The notes beneath the pieces are model-generated. The model searched no databases and had not been told where the DNA came from. It saw nothing but the letters and a program-made list of their open reading frames with translations. A stretch of DNA of 64,000 bases from Spirochaetales bacterium (GTDB lineage: Bacteria > Spirochaetota > Spirochaetia > DAHUYW01): contig DAHUYW010000004.1 of NCBI GenBank assembly GCA_027306915.1, positions 62,001 through 126,000 of the forward strand. The letters run 5' to 3'. A program made the translations under genes and the position numbers. Below, piece after piece: positions 1-9,443 of this stretch (positions within the stretch are counted from its first letter, which is position 1; each line of letters opens with the position of its first letter).

Positions 1-2
1 CG

Positions 3-761
3 GTTTGGGTGGGCTTCCACAATTGGCTCCAGCAGATCGGAAGCCCCGGGCTCTACCAGTCGCTCTTCCTCACGGCCTTGGTAATGGCCTTGAGCTGGAT
101 CATCCAGACCCCCTTGAGTCTTGCCTTGGGGCTCTTCCTCGCCCGCGAGGGGCGTACCCGTACGGTCCTGAGCGTATTCTATTTCGCGCCGCTCCTTTTC
201 TCCGCTGCGGCCCTCGGCATCGCCTGGGGCTACATCTTGAATCCCAACTTCGGCCTCGTGCAGGCCATTGCCCAGCGGTTCTTCGGTGCCCACGCAGAGA
301 TCGACCTTCTGGGCAACACCCACGTGGTGATCTATTCCCTCATCGGGATCATCGCCTGGGAGTTCGTCCCCTTTCACACCCTGCTCTATCAGTCCGGCTC
401 CCGCGCTATTCCCCTCTCACTGTACGAGGCGGCCGATCTCGACGGCGCCACCGGTTGGCAGAAGCTCGTGCGGATCACCCTGCCCCAGCTTCGAAACACG
501 GTCATCACCTCGACGGTGATCATCCTGACCGGCTCCCTGGCCTATTTTGATATTATCTTTGTGCTCACCGATGGAGGCCCGGGCAATGCGTCACGAGTCC
601 TCGCGCTCGACATGTATCAGAAAGCCTTCGAAGAGTATCAGCTGGGGCTTGGAGCGACCCTTGCGGTCATCCTGGCTGTCGTGGGCCTTGCGCTCTCGCT
701 TCTCCTTGTCCGGTGGAGCGGCTTCTCCCGCATGAGAAGTCAGATGGAGGGCGCAACATGA
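3..761 (+). CDS. Sugar ABC transporter permease, MalF/UgpA type (5' end outside window)
   Basis: Inner-membrane permease of a carbohydrate importer. At least five hydrophobic segments are visible, and the cytoplasmic EAA loop that docks the ATPase reads EAADLDGATGWQKLVRITLP, near residues 145-165. The frame is open to the window edge and the usual first membrane helix is missing, so this is the 3' part of a gene of about 290 codons; the GTG at 9 is probably internal. The stop overlaps the ATG of the second permease (ATGA at 758-761), showing an operon. The substrate is unknown; the GH3 enzyme downstream suggests a beta-linked oligosaccharide. Confidence 0.9.
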   Translation, partial: VWVGFHNWLQQIGSPGLYQSLFLTALVMALSWIIQTPLSLALGLFLAREGRTRTVLSVFYFAPLLFSAAALGIAWGYILNPNFGLVQAIAQRFFGAHAEIDLLGNTHVVIYSLIGIIAWEFVPFHTLLYQSGSRAIPLSLYEAADLDGATGWQKLVRITLPQLRNTVITSTVIILTGSLAYFDIIFVLTDGGPGNASRVLALDMYQKAFEEYQLGLGATLAVILAVVGLALSLLLVRWSGFSRMRSQMEGAT

Positions 762-1687
762 GCGATTCCGCCGATGGCAGGATCGATAGCCTGGGCGAGG
801 TAGGGCTCGCGGCCGTTGCCTCGAGCCGGGTCGGCCGCCGGGTACGGCGGACCGCCGCGTCCGCCATCGCGCGACGCTCGCTTCCGGCGCTCTTTGCCAC
901 AGCCTGGCTCATCCTCGCCTTTTACCCGGTCTTCTACATCCTGTTCTCGAGCTTCCACCGCCGGAATGGATTCCTCCTCGGCAACGTCTGGCTCCCCCCC
1001 CTTCACCCGACCGCGGGCAACTATGGAGCGGTCTTGAGGGCGGGCTTCGTCCACTACTTCCTCAACAGCGCATTCGTAAGCGTCCTGAGCGTCGTGCTCA
1101 TCGTGGCCTTCTCGCTTGCCGCGAGCTACGTCCTCGTGAAGGTGACCTCCCGCATCTCCCGGCTCATCTTCAATATCCTTCTCATCGCCCTCGCGATTCC
1201 TCTGCAGTCGCTGATCATCCCGATCTACACGATGATCTACCACCTCGGGCTCTACAACACCTACGTCGGGCTGATCCTCCCTTCGATAGCCTTCGGCCTG
1301 CCGCTCACCATCCTCATCCTCGTGAACTTCTTGCGGGACATTCCCAACGAGCTCTTCGAGGCGATGCAGCTCGACGGGGTGGAAGAATACGGGATGCTCG
1401 TGCGGTTGATCGTTCCCATGAGCGTTCCCGCCCTGGTCGCGGTCGCGATCTACCAATTCATCGGAGTATGGAACAACTTTATCTTTCCCCTCGTCCTCAC
1501 CGAGTCAGCCTCCATGCGGCTTCTCCCGCTGGCGGTCGTTTCCTTCGAGGGGCAGCATTCGATCGATGTCCCTGCGGTTATGGCCACCGTCGTGCTCTCC
1601 GCCCTCCCCTTGATAATCGCCTACGTCGCGGCGCGCCGCTCGCTCCTTCGCGCGCTCGCGTCCGGGTTCGCCGGCGGAAGCAGGTGA
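758..1687 (+). CDS. Sugar ABC transporter permease, MalG type
   Basis: Second permease of the importer, 309 residues. ATG 758 is chosen because it overlaps the upstream stop and follows a GGAGGG ribosome-binding site; a longer reading from 713 would run back into the first permease. A charged, Arg-rich N-terminal tail of about 45 residues precedes the first helix. Six hydrophobic segments and an EAA loop (EAMQLDGVEEYGMLVRLIVP) are visible. The tail is longer than usual for this family. It should pair with the upstream permease; no ATP-binding subunit lies nearby, so a shared ATPase elsewhere is likely. Confidence 0.9.
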   Translation: MSDSADGRIDSLGEVGLAAVASSRVGRRVRRTAASAIARRSLPALFATAWLILAFYPVFYILFSSFHRRNGFLLGNVWLPPLHPTAGNYGAVLRAGFVHYFLNSAFVSVLSVVLIVAFSLAASYVLVKVTSRISRLIFNILLIALAIPLQSLIIPIYTMIYHLGLYNTYVGLILPSIAFGLPLTILILVNFLRDIPNELFEAMQLDGVEEYGMLVRLIVPMSVPALVAVAIYQFIGVWNNFIFPLVLTESASMRLLPLAVVSFEGQHSIDVPAVMATVVLSALPLIIAYVAARRSLLRALASGFAGGSR

Positions 1688-1774
1688 TGCGCCTTCCCTA
1701 CCCCCGGGGAGAAGCGATGGTCCCTCTCCCTGCGCGGCGTGCTCCGCGCGCAATCTACAACAAGAGGTAAAGAT

Positions 1775-4123
1775 ATGTCAGAACACGCAGAACGGGCCGA
1801 GAGCCTGCTCGGGAAGATGAGGCTGAGCGAAAAGGTCGCCCAGCTGTACGCAGTTTGGCTGCGAATCGAGGAAGATGGCTCCTTCGCCTTTCGGGGAGTA
1901 AGCGATGGCTTCATTGAGGCTGACACCGCCGATCCTCGCGAGATCGTGAAGGACGGGATAGGACAGATCACCCGCCCCCTGGGCACGCGGGCGATCGACG
2001 CCGCCAAGGGCGTGAGGGGGCTCAATCTCCTTCAGAAGTTCCTTATCGAGCACACCCGCCTCGGGATTCCCGCCCTCGCCCACGAGGAGTGTCTTCCGGG
2101 GCTCATGGCAAAGGGCGCCACCCTCTTCCCTGCGGGGGTCAATTTCGGCTCGCTGTGGGACGACGAGATGCTTGCGCGCATCGCAGCGGCGATCGGGGAC
2201 GAGCTCGCGAGCGTCGGCGCCCGCCAGGGGCTCTCGCCCGTTCTCGATGTTAGCCGTGACGTTCGCTGGGGACGCACCGAGGAGAGCTTCGGCGAGGATC
2301 CCTACCTGGCCGGCTGCATGGCGGTCGCCTATGTGAAGGGGCTTCAAGGGCCGAAGCGGCGCGTGCTGGCGACCCTCAAGCATTTCGTCGGCCACTCGGG
2401 GAGCGAGGGGGGGCGCAACCACGCCCCGGTTCACGTGGGCGAGCGAGAGCTCTCCGACGTTTATCTCCTTCCCTTCGAGATGGCGGTGAAGCTCGCCGAT
2501 GCCGGCTCGGTGATGCCGGCCTATCACGACATCGACGGCGAGCCTGCAAGCTCCTCGCGCCACTACCTCACCGAGGTCCTCCGCGAGCAGTGGGGCTTTG
2601 ACGGGATCGTGGTCTCCGACTACCGCGCGATAAACCTCCTCTATCACCATCACCGGGTCGCTAAGGACGAGGCCGAGGCTTCCGCCCTTGCGCTTCGAGC
2701 AGGAATGGATGTCGAGCTTCCCGGCTTCACCTGCTTTCGGACCGGGATCGAGAAGGCCCTCGATCGCGGGCTGCTCGAGCCCTCCGAGGTGGACGCCGCG
2801 GTGCGGCGGGTCCTCGTCGAGAAGTCCCGGTTGGGGCTCTTTGAGCATCCCTATGCCGACGAGGGCGCGATCGTGCTCAACTCACCCGATCACGCCCGGC
2901 TCGCGGAGGAGGCAGCCCTCCGCTCGATCGTCCTCCTCACGAACGACGGGCTCCTCCCGCTCGCCAATGGGGGAACGACAGCCCTCATCGGCCCCCTCGC
3001 CGACGATCCCCTCGCGGGCCTCAGCGGCTACTCCTTCCCGGCTCATCTCATCCTGACCGCCCGCAGCGAGAGCGACACCCGCTGGACGAAGACCCTCCGC
3101 GAGGCCCTCACCGAGCGCTCCGAAGGGGGCCGACTGCTCTACGCCGCCGGATGCGCCATTCTCTCCGATCGTCCTCGTGAGGCCCCGGTCTTCCCCGGCG
3201 ATGTCGGGGCAGGGACCAGCGCGAGCCCCGTGAGCCGCGACGAAAGCGGCATCGCGGAGGCGGTGACGCTCGCCTCCAAGGCCGACCGCATCATCGTTGC
3301 CGTCGGAGACTTGGCAGGGCTCTTCCTTTCCGGGACCGTCGGAGAAGGGTCAGACGCCTCGAGCCTCGAGCTTCCCGGCGTTCAGCAGAAGCTCCTCGAT
3401 GCGCTCCTCGATTTGGGCAAACCGACGGTCGTGGTTCTTCTGAACGGCCGTCCTTACAACCTTGGAAGCGCCTACCGCAGGGCCAATGCGGTGATCGAGG
3501 CGTGGCTTCCGGGCCAGGGTGGAGCCGAGGCCGTCGCGCGCATCCTCTTCGGAGAGGCGAGCCCGGGCGGCAGGCTTCCGCTGTCGGTTGCGAAGACCGC
3601 CGGCGCAATGCCCTACTTCTACAATCACAAGCTAAAGGCCGGCGGCACGCCGGTACAGCCCGACTTTGGAGCGCTCTATCCGTTCGGCTTCGGTCTTACC
3701 TACACTACCTTCGCCTACAGTGATTTCTCGGTCGAGCGGACCAGCGTGCCGGTTGACGGGGAGATAAGGCTTTCCTGCGTTGTGCGCAACACGGGCACCC
3801 GCGACGGCGAGGAGGTGGTTCAGCTCTATGTGCGCGACCTGTACGCCACCCTGGTGCGCCCGGTGATGGAGCTCAAGGGCTTCAAGCGTGTCAGCCTCAA
3901 AGCGGGTAGCGCCCTTCGGGTTCGCTTCGCCCTGCCGGTCGACATGCTGAACTTCACGAGCACCGGGACGACACGGGTGGTAGAGCCGGGCGAGTTCGAG
4001 GTGATGATAGGAAGCTCCTCGGAGGAGGCCAAGTTCACGGCACGGATCGCCGTCTCGGGAGCGCTTCGCACCCTCCCGGCGCGATGGCGGATGCAGAGCG
4101 TCGCAACCACTGAGCCGGCATGA
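1775..4123 (+). CDS. Glycoside hydrolase family 3 beta-glycosidase
   Basis: Cytoplasmic enzyme of 782 residues that should remove terminal beta-linked glucose or xylose from imported oligosaccharides. It shows the GH3 order: N-terminal TIM barrel with KHF near residue 204, nucleophile Asp at about 282 in GIVVSDY, a C-terminal alpha/beta domain, and a fibronectin-III-like domain near residues 650-770 (EEVVQLYVRD). There is no signal peptide. ATG 1775 follows AAGAGGTAAAG; an upstream in-frame start at 1739 has no such site. It lies 87 bp after the permeases, probably in the same operon. Glucosidase and xylosidase activity cannot be separated by eye. Confidence 0.93.
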   Translation: MSEHAERAESLLGKMRLSEKVAQLYAVWLRIEEDGSFAFRGVSDGFIEADTADPREIVKDGIGQITRPLGTRAIDAAKGVRGLNLLQKFLIEHTRLGIPALAHEECLPGLMAKGATLFPAGVNFGSLWDDEMLARIAAAIGDELASVGARQGLSPVLDVSRDVRWGRTEESFGEDPYLAGCMAVAYVKGLQGPKRRVLATLKHFVGHSGSEGGRNHAPVHVGERELSDVYLLPFEMAVKLADAGSVMPAYHDIDGEPASSSRHYLTEVLREQWGFDGIVVSDYRAINLLYHHHRVAKDEAEASALALRAGMDVELPGFTCFRTGIEKALDRGLLEPSEVDAAVRRVLVEKSRLGLFEHPYADEGAIVLNSPDHARLAEEAALRSIVLLTNDGLLPLANGGTTALIGPLADDPLAGLSGYSFPAHLILTARSESDTRWTKTLREALTERSEGGRLLYAAGCAILSDRPREAPVFPGDVGAGTSASPVSRDESGIAEAVTLASKADRIIVAVGDLAGLFLSGTVGEGSDASSLELPGVQQKLLDALLDLGKPTVVVLLNGRPYNLGSAYRRANAVIEAWLPGQGGAEAVARILFGEASPGGRLPLSVAKTAGAMPYFYNHKLKAGGTPVQPDFGALYPFGFGLTYTTFAYSDFSVERTSVPVDGEIRLSCVVRNTGTRDGEEVVQLYVRDLYATLVRPVMELKGFKRVSLKAGSALRVRFALPVDMLNFTSTGTTRVVEPGEFEVMIGSSSEEAKFTARIAVSGALRTLPARWRMQSVATTEPA

Positions 4124-4189
4124 GGGACGCGGTGGCCGCGAGCCTCTGACGGCACCTTGCAGGGGCCCCAATCCCCGGGCTCCTTGCGG

Positions 4190-4435
4190 CCTGTCTCATG
4201 GTCGCCCGGACCTCGCTCGAAGACGCCCATCCAGCCGGCCTATACCCGCAATTGCAAGGGCAGGGCAGTCATCCGTCCTGAGTACGCGGAGGGTTTGAGG
4301 GACGTCGAAGGCTTCTCCCATCTCTTCCTCCTCTATCATTTTCACCGTGCAGGCGGCGACCAGCTTACCGTCAAGCCCTTCACCGAGGACGCCACGCGGG
4401 GCCTTTTCGCGACGCGCCATCCGCAACGGCCGAGG
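4190..4435 (+). pseudogene. trmO: Remnant of trmO (tRNA threonylcarbamoyladenosine methyltransferase family)
   Basis: In frame 2 the stretch KTPIQPAY ... PEYAEGLRDVEGFSHLFLLY ... VKPFTEDATRGLFATRHPQRP matches the conserved N-terminal beta-barrel of TrmO/TsaA, the enzyme that N6-methylates t6A37 in tRNA. The match has no proper start codon, and it breaks off right after RHPQRP where the family continues with NPIG. The remainder of the gene is missing and the sequence passes into remnants of an unrelated gene. I infer a decayed gene, not an expressed protein. Confidence 0.75.
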
Positions 4436-4440
4436 ATGCG

Positions 4441-5027
4441 GCCGGCGGATGGACAACCGAGGTTGCCGACGATGAGGCGAGGCGACGCGGCCTCCCGGGC
4501 TACCGGGGCCTACTCGCCCGACACCTCATCCTCCTCGCAGGGCAGAGCGCACAGGCAAACCGCGAAGTTACTGCCATTCTCGGCCGGATACCCGAAGCCG
4601 AGCGCCTCCGCTATCGAGGCTCGTTTGCCGGAAGCCTCCATGGGCTTCTCGACCACATCGCCTGGGGCGCCCTTTACTTCCAGCGCGAGCTCCGCCGCTC
4701 CTACCCTGCTGCGGCTCTCTTTCGCATCCTTTCCTGGAGAGGCCGACCGTCTGCCGCCAGCTCAATTTCCCGTCCTTTGACGAGCTTGCGCGGGTGATTG
4801 AGGCCACCGACCGGGCCTTCATCGACCTCGCTTCCGAGCTCACGGCGGGCGACCTCGCCCGGGCAATTCCGGCGGAGTCCGTCCACGCCACCGAGGAGCG
4901 AACGACTCTTCTCGTGCTCCTTCAAGCCCTGAGCCATGGTACGCATCATCGCGGACAAATCTCGCAGGTTCTTGACGAGATGGGAATCGAGAACGACTAC
5001 TCGGGGATGGGAAACGAAGCTCCATAG
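4441..5027 (+). pseudogene. Frameshifted DinB-fold (DUF664-like) protein gene
   Basis: Frame 1 (about 4486-4725) encodes LLARHLILLAGQSAQANREV and GSFAGSLHGLLDHIAWGALY, the first half of a DinB/DUF664 four-helix bundle. Frame 3 (about 4731-5027) continues with ERPTVCRQLNFPSFDELARV and ends LSHGTHHRGQISQVLDEMGI, the second half with its metal-binding His. The frame changes between about 4700 and 4735, and no start codon with a ribosome-binding site precedes the first half. This family is unrelated to DNA polymerase IV despite the name. A single sequencing indel could also cause the frame change. Confidence 0.75.
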
Positions 5028-5068
5028 CTCGCATCCCGCCGCGGCGGGTGCGAGCGCGGCGCAAGGCC

Positions 5069-6838
5069 CTATCCTTCGAGGCGCAGGGCGGCAATCTTTC
5101 TGATCTCCGCGAGCTCGCGCGTGAGACGGGAGAGACGGCGGGGCGCCGACTCGATGAGGGAGTCGATGGCTCGGCAGGTCTCCTCGAGCTCGCTCCGGTA
5201 GCGACGGTGGGCAAACTTCCGGACCACTTGGGCGAGCCTTCGCTGGAGGGCGGGCGATTCAAGCCCGCTCGGATCGGCGCCGGCGCGACTCGCGAGAAGA
5301 TCGAGCAGCACCGTCGCCTCCTCCAAGCGATCCACACACTGGCAGCGAGAAAGGCGCGCCTCGAGCTCGATGAGCTCTTGCGTCGTTAGGGCGGAAAGGT
5401 CGGCCGCTGCCGCCGCACCTTCGAAAAAGGAAAGATGGGCCATCTGCAGCCGCAGACCCCCGCCGGGGCTGACGACCGTCTCTCCCGCAATCTCGAACTC
5501 CCGGTGAATCCGTGCGGGATGAAAGGAGCAGCGCAGGAGCGCGCGGGCCCGTCTTTCCAGCAGACGACGCGCGAAGACATCTCTATCCGAAGCGCGCAGC
5601 CGCTCTCCGCTCGTCACGACCACGAGGAACTCGAGGTTGTGGGTGCGGCGGTGCAGGCTTTGCCGCCCTCCCGGATACTTCACGTAGTCGGTTCCGAGAA
5701 TCTCGACCCGGCCACGGCGCGCGAGCATCTCGTAAAGCTCCTCGAAGGGAAGCAGGCCTTCGGTATTGTAGCTCAACGCAATGAAGCGGCTGTCGACCGC
5801 ATCGAGCAGGCGCTCAAAGGCAGACTTGACCCGATCGGCGTAGCAAAAGTCCGAACGGGTTTCCACCCAGTCCTTTCGAATGGCCGCCTTCTCCGCGAGC
5901 CGACCGTCGGACCTTCGCTCCTGGCTGACAGGCGGCCTATCCCACAGAGCGATCGTGTTGAGAAGGTGGTAGTTGCTCCCGTACTGATGGGTGTTGTAGG
6001 GCGGGTCGAGATAACAGAGGTCCGCGCTCCTACCGGCGGTGAAGTCGGAGGCATCCATCCGCGCGACCGAGCATCCAAGCCGCCCGTCGATGAGCAACGG
6101 CGATTCCAGGCGCATCGGGGCAAGGATCCGCCCAAGGGCATCGCGCCCGAAGCCGCCGAAGCCCTTGTGACAGGCCTTGAAGACTCCGGAGGTATTCGCG
6201 TGGGTGGCCGCCTCATAGAGGAGCGCCGAGAGAAGGAGGATCTTCTCCTTGAGGCGCGGCGTGTCGAGCTCCCAGCCGGGATACTCCTCCTCGATCCGCT
6301 CGCGGACTCGATCGATGAAAAGGGCATTCTCGTGCGTATAGAACAGGCGCTCGCGGCGGTAGTCAGCCCCCTCGGTGCGCTCAGGGGCATAGTGGCGACT
6401 GATGTAGGGGCTCTCGGGGCTCGGCCCTGACGCACCGTACGCGTTGAGCTCCTCGAAGCGGCGCGCGGCCCCCCCGTGACTGGCGAAAAGCCCATCGAGA
6501 TCTGCCCGGTCGACCGCGACATGGGATGAGGTGACTACCCAGGAGTACATCTCCCAGTCGTTCGCGTCGACCGCGAACCCGAGACTCTTGGCGAGGCGCG
6601 CCACGGCCCCGCTTCCGGCGAAAGGGTCAAGGAAGCGTCGCACCGATCGACGGCCGGCGAGATCAAGAAAGGCCGCCTTCAGAAAGCCCAGAAGGCGGCG
6701 CTTGTTTCCAATGTAGGCTATGAGCTGGCGCGAGAGATAGTCGGCCGTCGGCTCGGCGGCCGCGACTGCGGCTCGCGGCGCAGCATTCACCGCGGCACCC
6801 GAGGCAGAGGCCGGACGGGCAAGCTTGTTTTGTCTCAT
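5069..6838 (-). CDS. D12-class N6-adenine DNA methyltransferase
   Basis: Protein of 589 residues. The SAM-binding motif DPFAGSG is near residues 71-77, preceded by AYIGNKRRLL, and the catalytic DPPY motif is near 278-281. Both are diagnostic for D12/Dam-type adenine methylases. The C-terminal 170 or so residues, after HRRTHNLEFLVVV, match no family I recognise and may recognise the target. ATG 6838 follows AGGAGAGC; the longer reading to 6889 would overlap murE. No restriction endonuclease is adjacent, so it looks like an orphan methylase for regulation or protection. Only 22 bp separate its start from the divergent murE start. Confidence 0.85.
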   Translation of the reverse strand: MRQNKLARPASASGAAVNAAPRAAVAAAEPTADYLSRQLIAYIGNKRRLLGFLKAAFLDLAGRRSVRRFLDPFAGSGAVARLAKSLGFAVDANDWEMYSWVVTSSHVAVDRADLDGLFASHGGAARRFEELNAYGASGPSPESPYISRHYAPERTEGADYRRERLFYTHENALFIDRVRERIEEEYPGWELDTPRLKEKILLLSALLYEAATHANTSGVFKACHKGFGGFGRDALGRILAPMRLESPLLIDGRLGCSVARMDASDFTAGRSADLCYLDPPYNTHQYGSNYHLLNTIALWDRPPVSQERRSDGRLAEKAAIRKDWVETRSDFCYADRVKSAFERLLDAVDSRFIALSYNTEGLLPFEELYEMLARRGRVEILGTDYVKYPGGRQSLHRRTHNLEFLVVVTSGERLRASDRDVFARRLLERRARALLRCSFHPARIHREFEIAGETVVSPGGGLRLQMAHLSFFEGAAAAADLSALTTQELIELEARLSRCQCVDRLEEATVLLDLLASRAGADPSGLESPALQRRLAQVVRKFAHRRYRSELEETCRAIDSLIESAPRRLSRLTRELAEIRKIAALRLEG

Positions 6839-6860
6839 GCTCTCCTGATAGGATATCGGC

Positions 6861-8432
6861 GTGTCGTCCAAAAAACTGTCGAGCTTCACTGCAAGGATAG
6901 ATCCGATCCGTGTCGTGGGGAGCGGCGACCCGCTCGTGCGCGGGCTTGCCTACGATTCGCGCGCGGTCGAGCCCGGTTCTCTTTTCTACGCGCTTGACGG
7001 CCTGCACACCGACGGCCACCTCTATATCGACCAGGCAATCGCCCGCGGCGCGGTTGCCGTCATCCATTCCCGCCCCCTTGCCGCCTATCGTCCGGGAATC
7101 GTCTATCTTCAGGTCGATAGTGCTCGCCGCTCGATGTCTCCGACCGCCTGCGCTTTCTTCGAGCGGCCGTCGCAGCGGCTCGCAGTCGTGGGCGTCACGG
7201 GAACCGAGGGAAAGAGCACGTGCGTCTACCTTATCTACCAGCTCCTCGATCTTGCCGGCTACCCGGCGGGTTTCTTCTCGACGGTGATGTCGCGCACGGG
7301 GCGCGGGGAGGTTCCCAACCCCGAGCATCAGACGACGCCGGAGGCACCTGCCGTTCAGCGGATGCTGGCGGAGATGGCAGAGTCGGGGATGGAGTATGCG
7401 ATACTCGAATCCTCCTCCCACGGCCTTTCGCCCCGCACAAACCGCCTTGCAGACGTCGCCTTTGACGTCGGCGTCATGACGAATGTGACTCACGAGCACC
7501 TGGAGTTCCACGGCAGCTGGGAGCAGTATCGGGATGACAAGGCCAACCTCTTCCGCGCCCTCGACCGCCCCGCGGCCGGAGTGGGCGCTCATCGGAAGCG
7601 CATAGGTGGAAGAGAACGGGAGGTTCCCGCCTTCGGAGTAGCCAACGCCGACGACCCGTCGTCCGGCTATTTCGCGCAGGCCACCGCGAAGCCGGTCTAC
7701 ACCTTTTCCGCCATGGGCGCGGCGGCGGACCTCCGAGCCACGGACGTCCGGCCCGACCGTAATGGCGCCGATTTTCTGCTTGCCGACGGGAAGGCGAGCT
7801 ATAGGGCGCGGATCAATCTCCCCGGTCTCTTCAATATCGCCAACACCCTCGCCTCCCTCCTCGTCGTCTCACATCTGACGGAGCGGCCGCTTGCGGACTT
7901 CGTCTCGCTCCTGTCTGCCTTAAGGCCGGTGCGCGGAAGGATGACCCGGATAGACCGAGGTCAGCCCTTCGACCTTCACGTCGACTATGCGCACACCCCG
8001 TCGTCCTTCGAGGCGATCCTGCCGGCCGCCCGCGCCCAGACTAGGGGGCGGCTCATCGCGCTCTTCGGCTCGGCCGGCGAACGGGACATCGAAAAGCGCC
8101 GCCTCCAGGGCGAGGTCGCGGATCGCTACTGCGACATCATCCTGCTCGCCGACGAGGACCCCCGCGGGGAAGAGCCGGTCTCGATCCTCGAGGAGATCGC
8201 GCGAGGCATCTCCAGCAAGGTGCGCGGAGAGACCCTCCTTCTTATCCCGAACCGGCTCGAGGCAATCCGGGCGGCGGTACGAATGGCGCAGGCAGGCGAC
8301 ACCCTTCTCCTCCTCGGAAAGGGACACGAACGCACGATCATCTACCGTAGCGCTGCGATTCCTTGGGACGAGATCGATGCGGCGGTACAATGTCTCGCGG
8401 AGCTCGGATACGCGAAGGAGGTTACCGGATAG
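6861..8432 (+). CDS. murE: UDP-N-acetylmuramyl-tripeptide synthetase MurE
   Basis: Cytoplasmic ATP-dependent ligase adding the third amino acid to UDP-MurNAc-L-Ala-D-Glu, 523 residues, GTG start. The N-terminal substrate domain has YDSRAVEPGSLF, the ATP loop GVTGTEGKST spans about residues 111-120 (Lys118), the central TNVTHEHLEFHGS precedes the DDKANLF carbamylated-Lys site, and the C-terminal domain has DYAHTPSSFEA. The amino-acid selectivity loop reads DEDPRGE (Asp431 onward), not the DNPR of diaminopimelate enzymes. This suggests ornithine or lysine as substrate, in line with a spirochaete. The 3' end overlaps the convergent epimerase gene by 11 bp. Confidence 0.92.
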   Translation: MSSKKLSSFTARIDPIRVVGSGDPLVRGLAYDSRAVEPGSLFYALDGLHTDGHLYIDQAIARGAVAVIHSRPLAAYRPGIVYLQVDSARRSMSPTACAFFERPSQRLAVVGVTGTEGKSTCVYLIYQLLDLAGYPAGFFSTVMSRTGRGEVPNPEHQTTPEAPAVQRMLAEMAESGMEYAILESSSHGLSPRTNRLADVAFDVGVMTNVTHEHLEFHGSWEQYRDDKANLFRALDRPAAGVGAHRKRIGGREREVPAFGVANADDPSSGYFAQATAKPVYTFSAMGAAADLRATDVRPDRNGADFLLADGKASYRARINLPGLFNIANTLASLLVVSHLTERPLADFVSLLSALRPVRGRMTRIDRGQPFDLHVDYAHTPSSFEAILPAARAQTRGRLIALFGSAGERDIEKRRLQGEVADRYCDIILLADEDPRGEEPVSILEEIARGISSKVRGETLLLIPNRLEAIRAAVRMAQAGDTLLLLGKGHERTIIYRSAAIPWDEIDAAVQCLAELGYAKEVTG

Positions 8433-9312
8433 GATCGACTGCAGCGCCCGCGCCGAGCTGGATCGGCGAGGGCATGCCTTGCCCGCCGGAGAGGTCACCA
8501 GTCACCGGGCTCTCGGCGCGATTGCGCGCCGTCTCTGCGAACCAGCCCAAGAGCTCGACTCCCCTACGCAGGAACTCATTCGCCGGTCCGAAGGCATCGC
8601 GCTTGGGGAGCACCTCGAGGGTGAGGAAGCTGCGAAAGAGCGAAGTCGGAAAGGCCCGGGCGACCGACTCCCAATTACCGATGCCGAGAGAAGGCAGCCA
8701 GTGCTTGTCAGTGAGACCGTCGTTGTCGGAAAGATGGGTCACGAGCAGACGATGGCCCCACCTCTTGAGGATGCTCCCCGGGGCAGCGCTGTAGAGAAAG
8801 TCGTGCGAAGAGTCGTAACAGAAGCCGAGAGTGCCTGATTCGACATTCTCGAGGACGTAGTCGACGTACTCCGGATGGCGGGTGTTCTCTACCGCGATGC
8901 GGACACCCGCCTGCTCGGCAAGAGCTACGAGCTCGGCTATCGTTTCGAGGCCGCTCGGTCCATAGGGGGGAGGATTCATCCCCTTGACGATGTGCATGAC
9001 GACGACCGGAATCTCGTGCCTGCCGCAATACCGGATGGCATCGGCGTAGTCCCGCAAGATCACCTCGCGGTCGGTAGGTGACTGCGACCACAACCTGTTG
9101 CAGCTCGCATAGGAGGCGTGGATGTACTCAAGGAAGAGGCCCCCCGATCGAACGATCCCGGGGATGAGGTCGGCGTTGCCTTCGCAGACAAGGGGCTCCT
9201 GACGGCCGAGCCAGATCGAAGTTGCCGCGTAGCCGGCCTTCCGGATCAAACGCACCCGCTCTTCGATCGGATAGCGGTAGCCAAACCATGCGAATATCCC
9301 GTACCTTTCCAT
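8422..9312 (-). CDS. Sugar phosphate isomerase/epimerase-like TIM-barrel protein
   Basis: Protein of 296 residues of the xylose-isomerase-like/AP endonuclease 2 superfamily. Metal-site motifs of the barrel are visible: AVENTRHPEYVDYVL (Glu), CYDSSHDF, THLSDNDG and, near the C-terminus, FLTLEVLP (Glu). Family members isomerise or epimerise sugars, open inositol derivatives or cut abasic DNA; which applies here is unknown. The gene stands alone between murE and ddl and has its own probable promoter at 9366-9394. It converges on murE with an 11-bp overlap. Confidence 0.8.
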   Translation of the reverse strand: MERYGIFAWFGYRYPIEERVRLIRKAGYAATSIWLGRQEPLVCEGNADLIPGIVRSGGLFLEYIHASYASCNRLWSQSPTDREVILRDYADAIRYCGRHEIPVVVMHIVKGMNPPPYGPSGLETIAELVALAEQAGVRIAVENTRHPEYVDYVLENVESGTLGFCYDSSHDFLYSAAPGSILKRWGHRLLVTHLSDNDGLTDKHWLPSLGIGNWESVARAFPTSLFRSFLTLEVLPKRDAFGPANEFLRRGVELLGWFAETARNRAESPVTGDLSGGQGMPSPIQLGAGAAVDPIR

Positions 9313-9365
9313 TTCTTGGCTACTCCCGACGGTGCGGCAAATCTTTACCGGCTCGCTCCGATTTC

Positions 9366-9394
9366 AATATAACCCATCCCTCCGGCTTCTCCAA
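9366..9394 (-). promoter_or_regulatory. Probable promoter of the TIM-barrel epimerase gene
   Basis: Read on the minus strand: -35 TTGGAG, 17-bp spacer, -10 TATATT. It lies 54 bp upstream of the ATG at 9312. Confidence 0.5.
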
Positions 9395-9443
9395 GCGCTT
9401 TTCCGGAAAGGAGAGCGACGCGGACCGCGTCTTCGCATCAGCC

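Noticed and set aside
5435..6430. 331-codon open frame on the plus strand
   Set aside because: Antisense to the D12 methylase, which has intact DPFAGSG and DPPY motifs.
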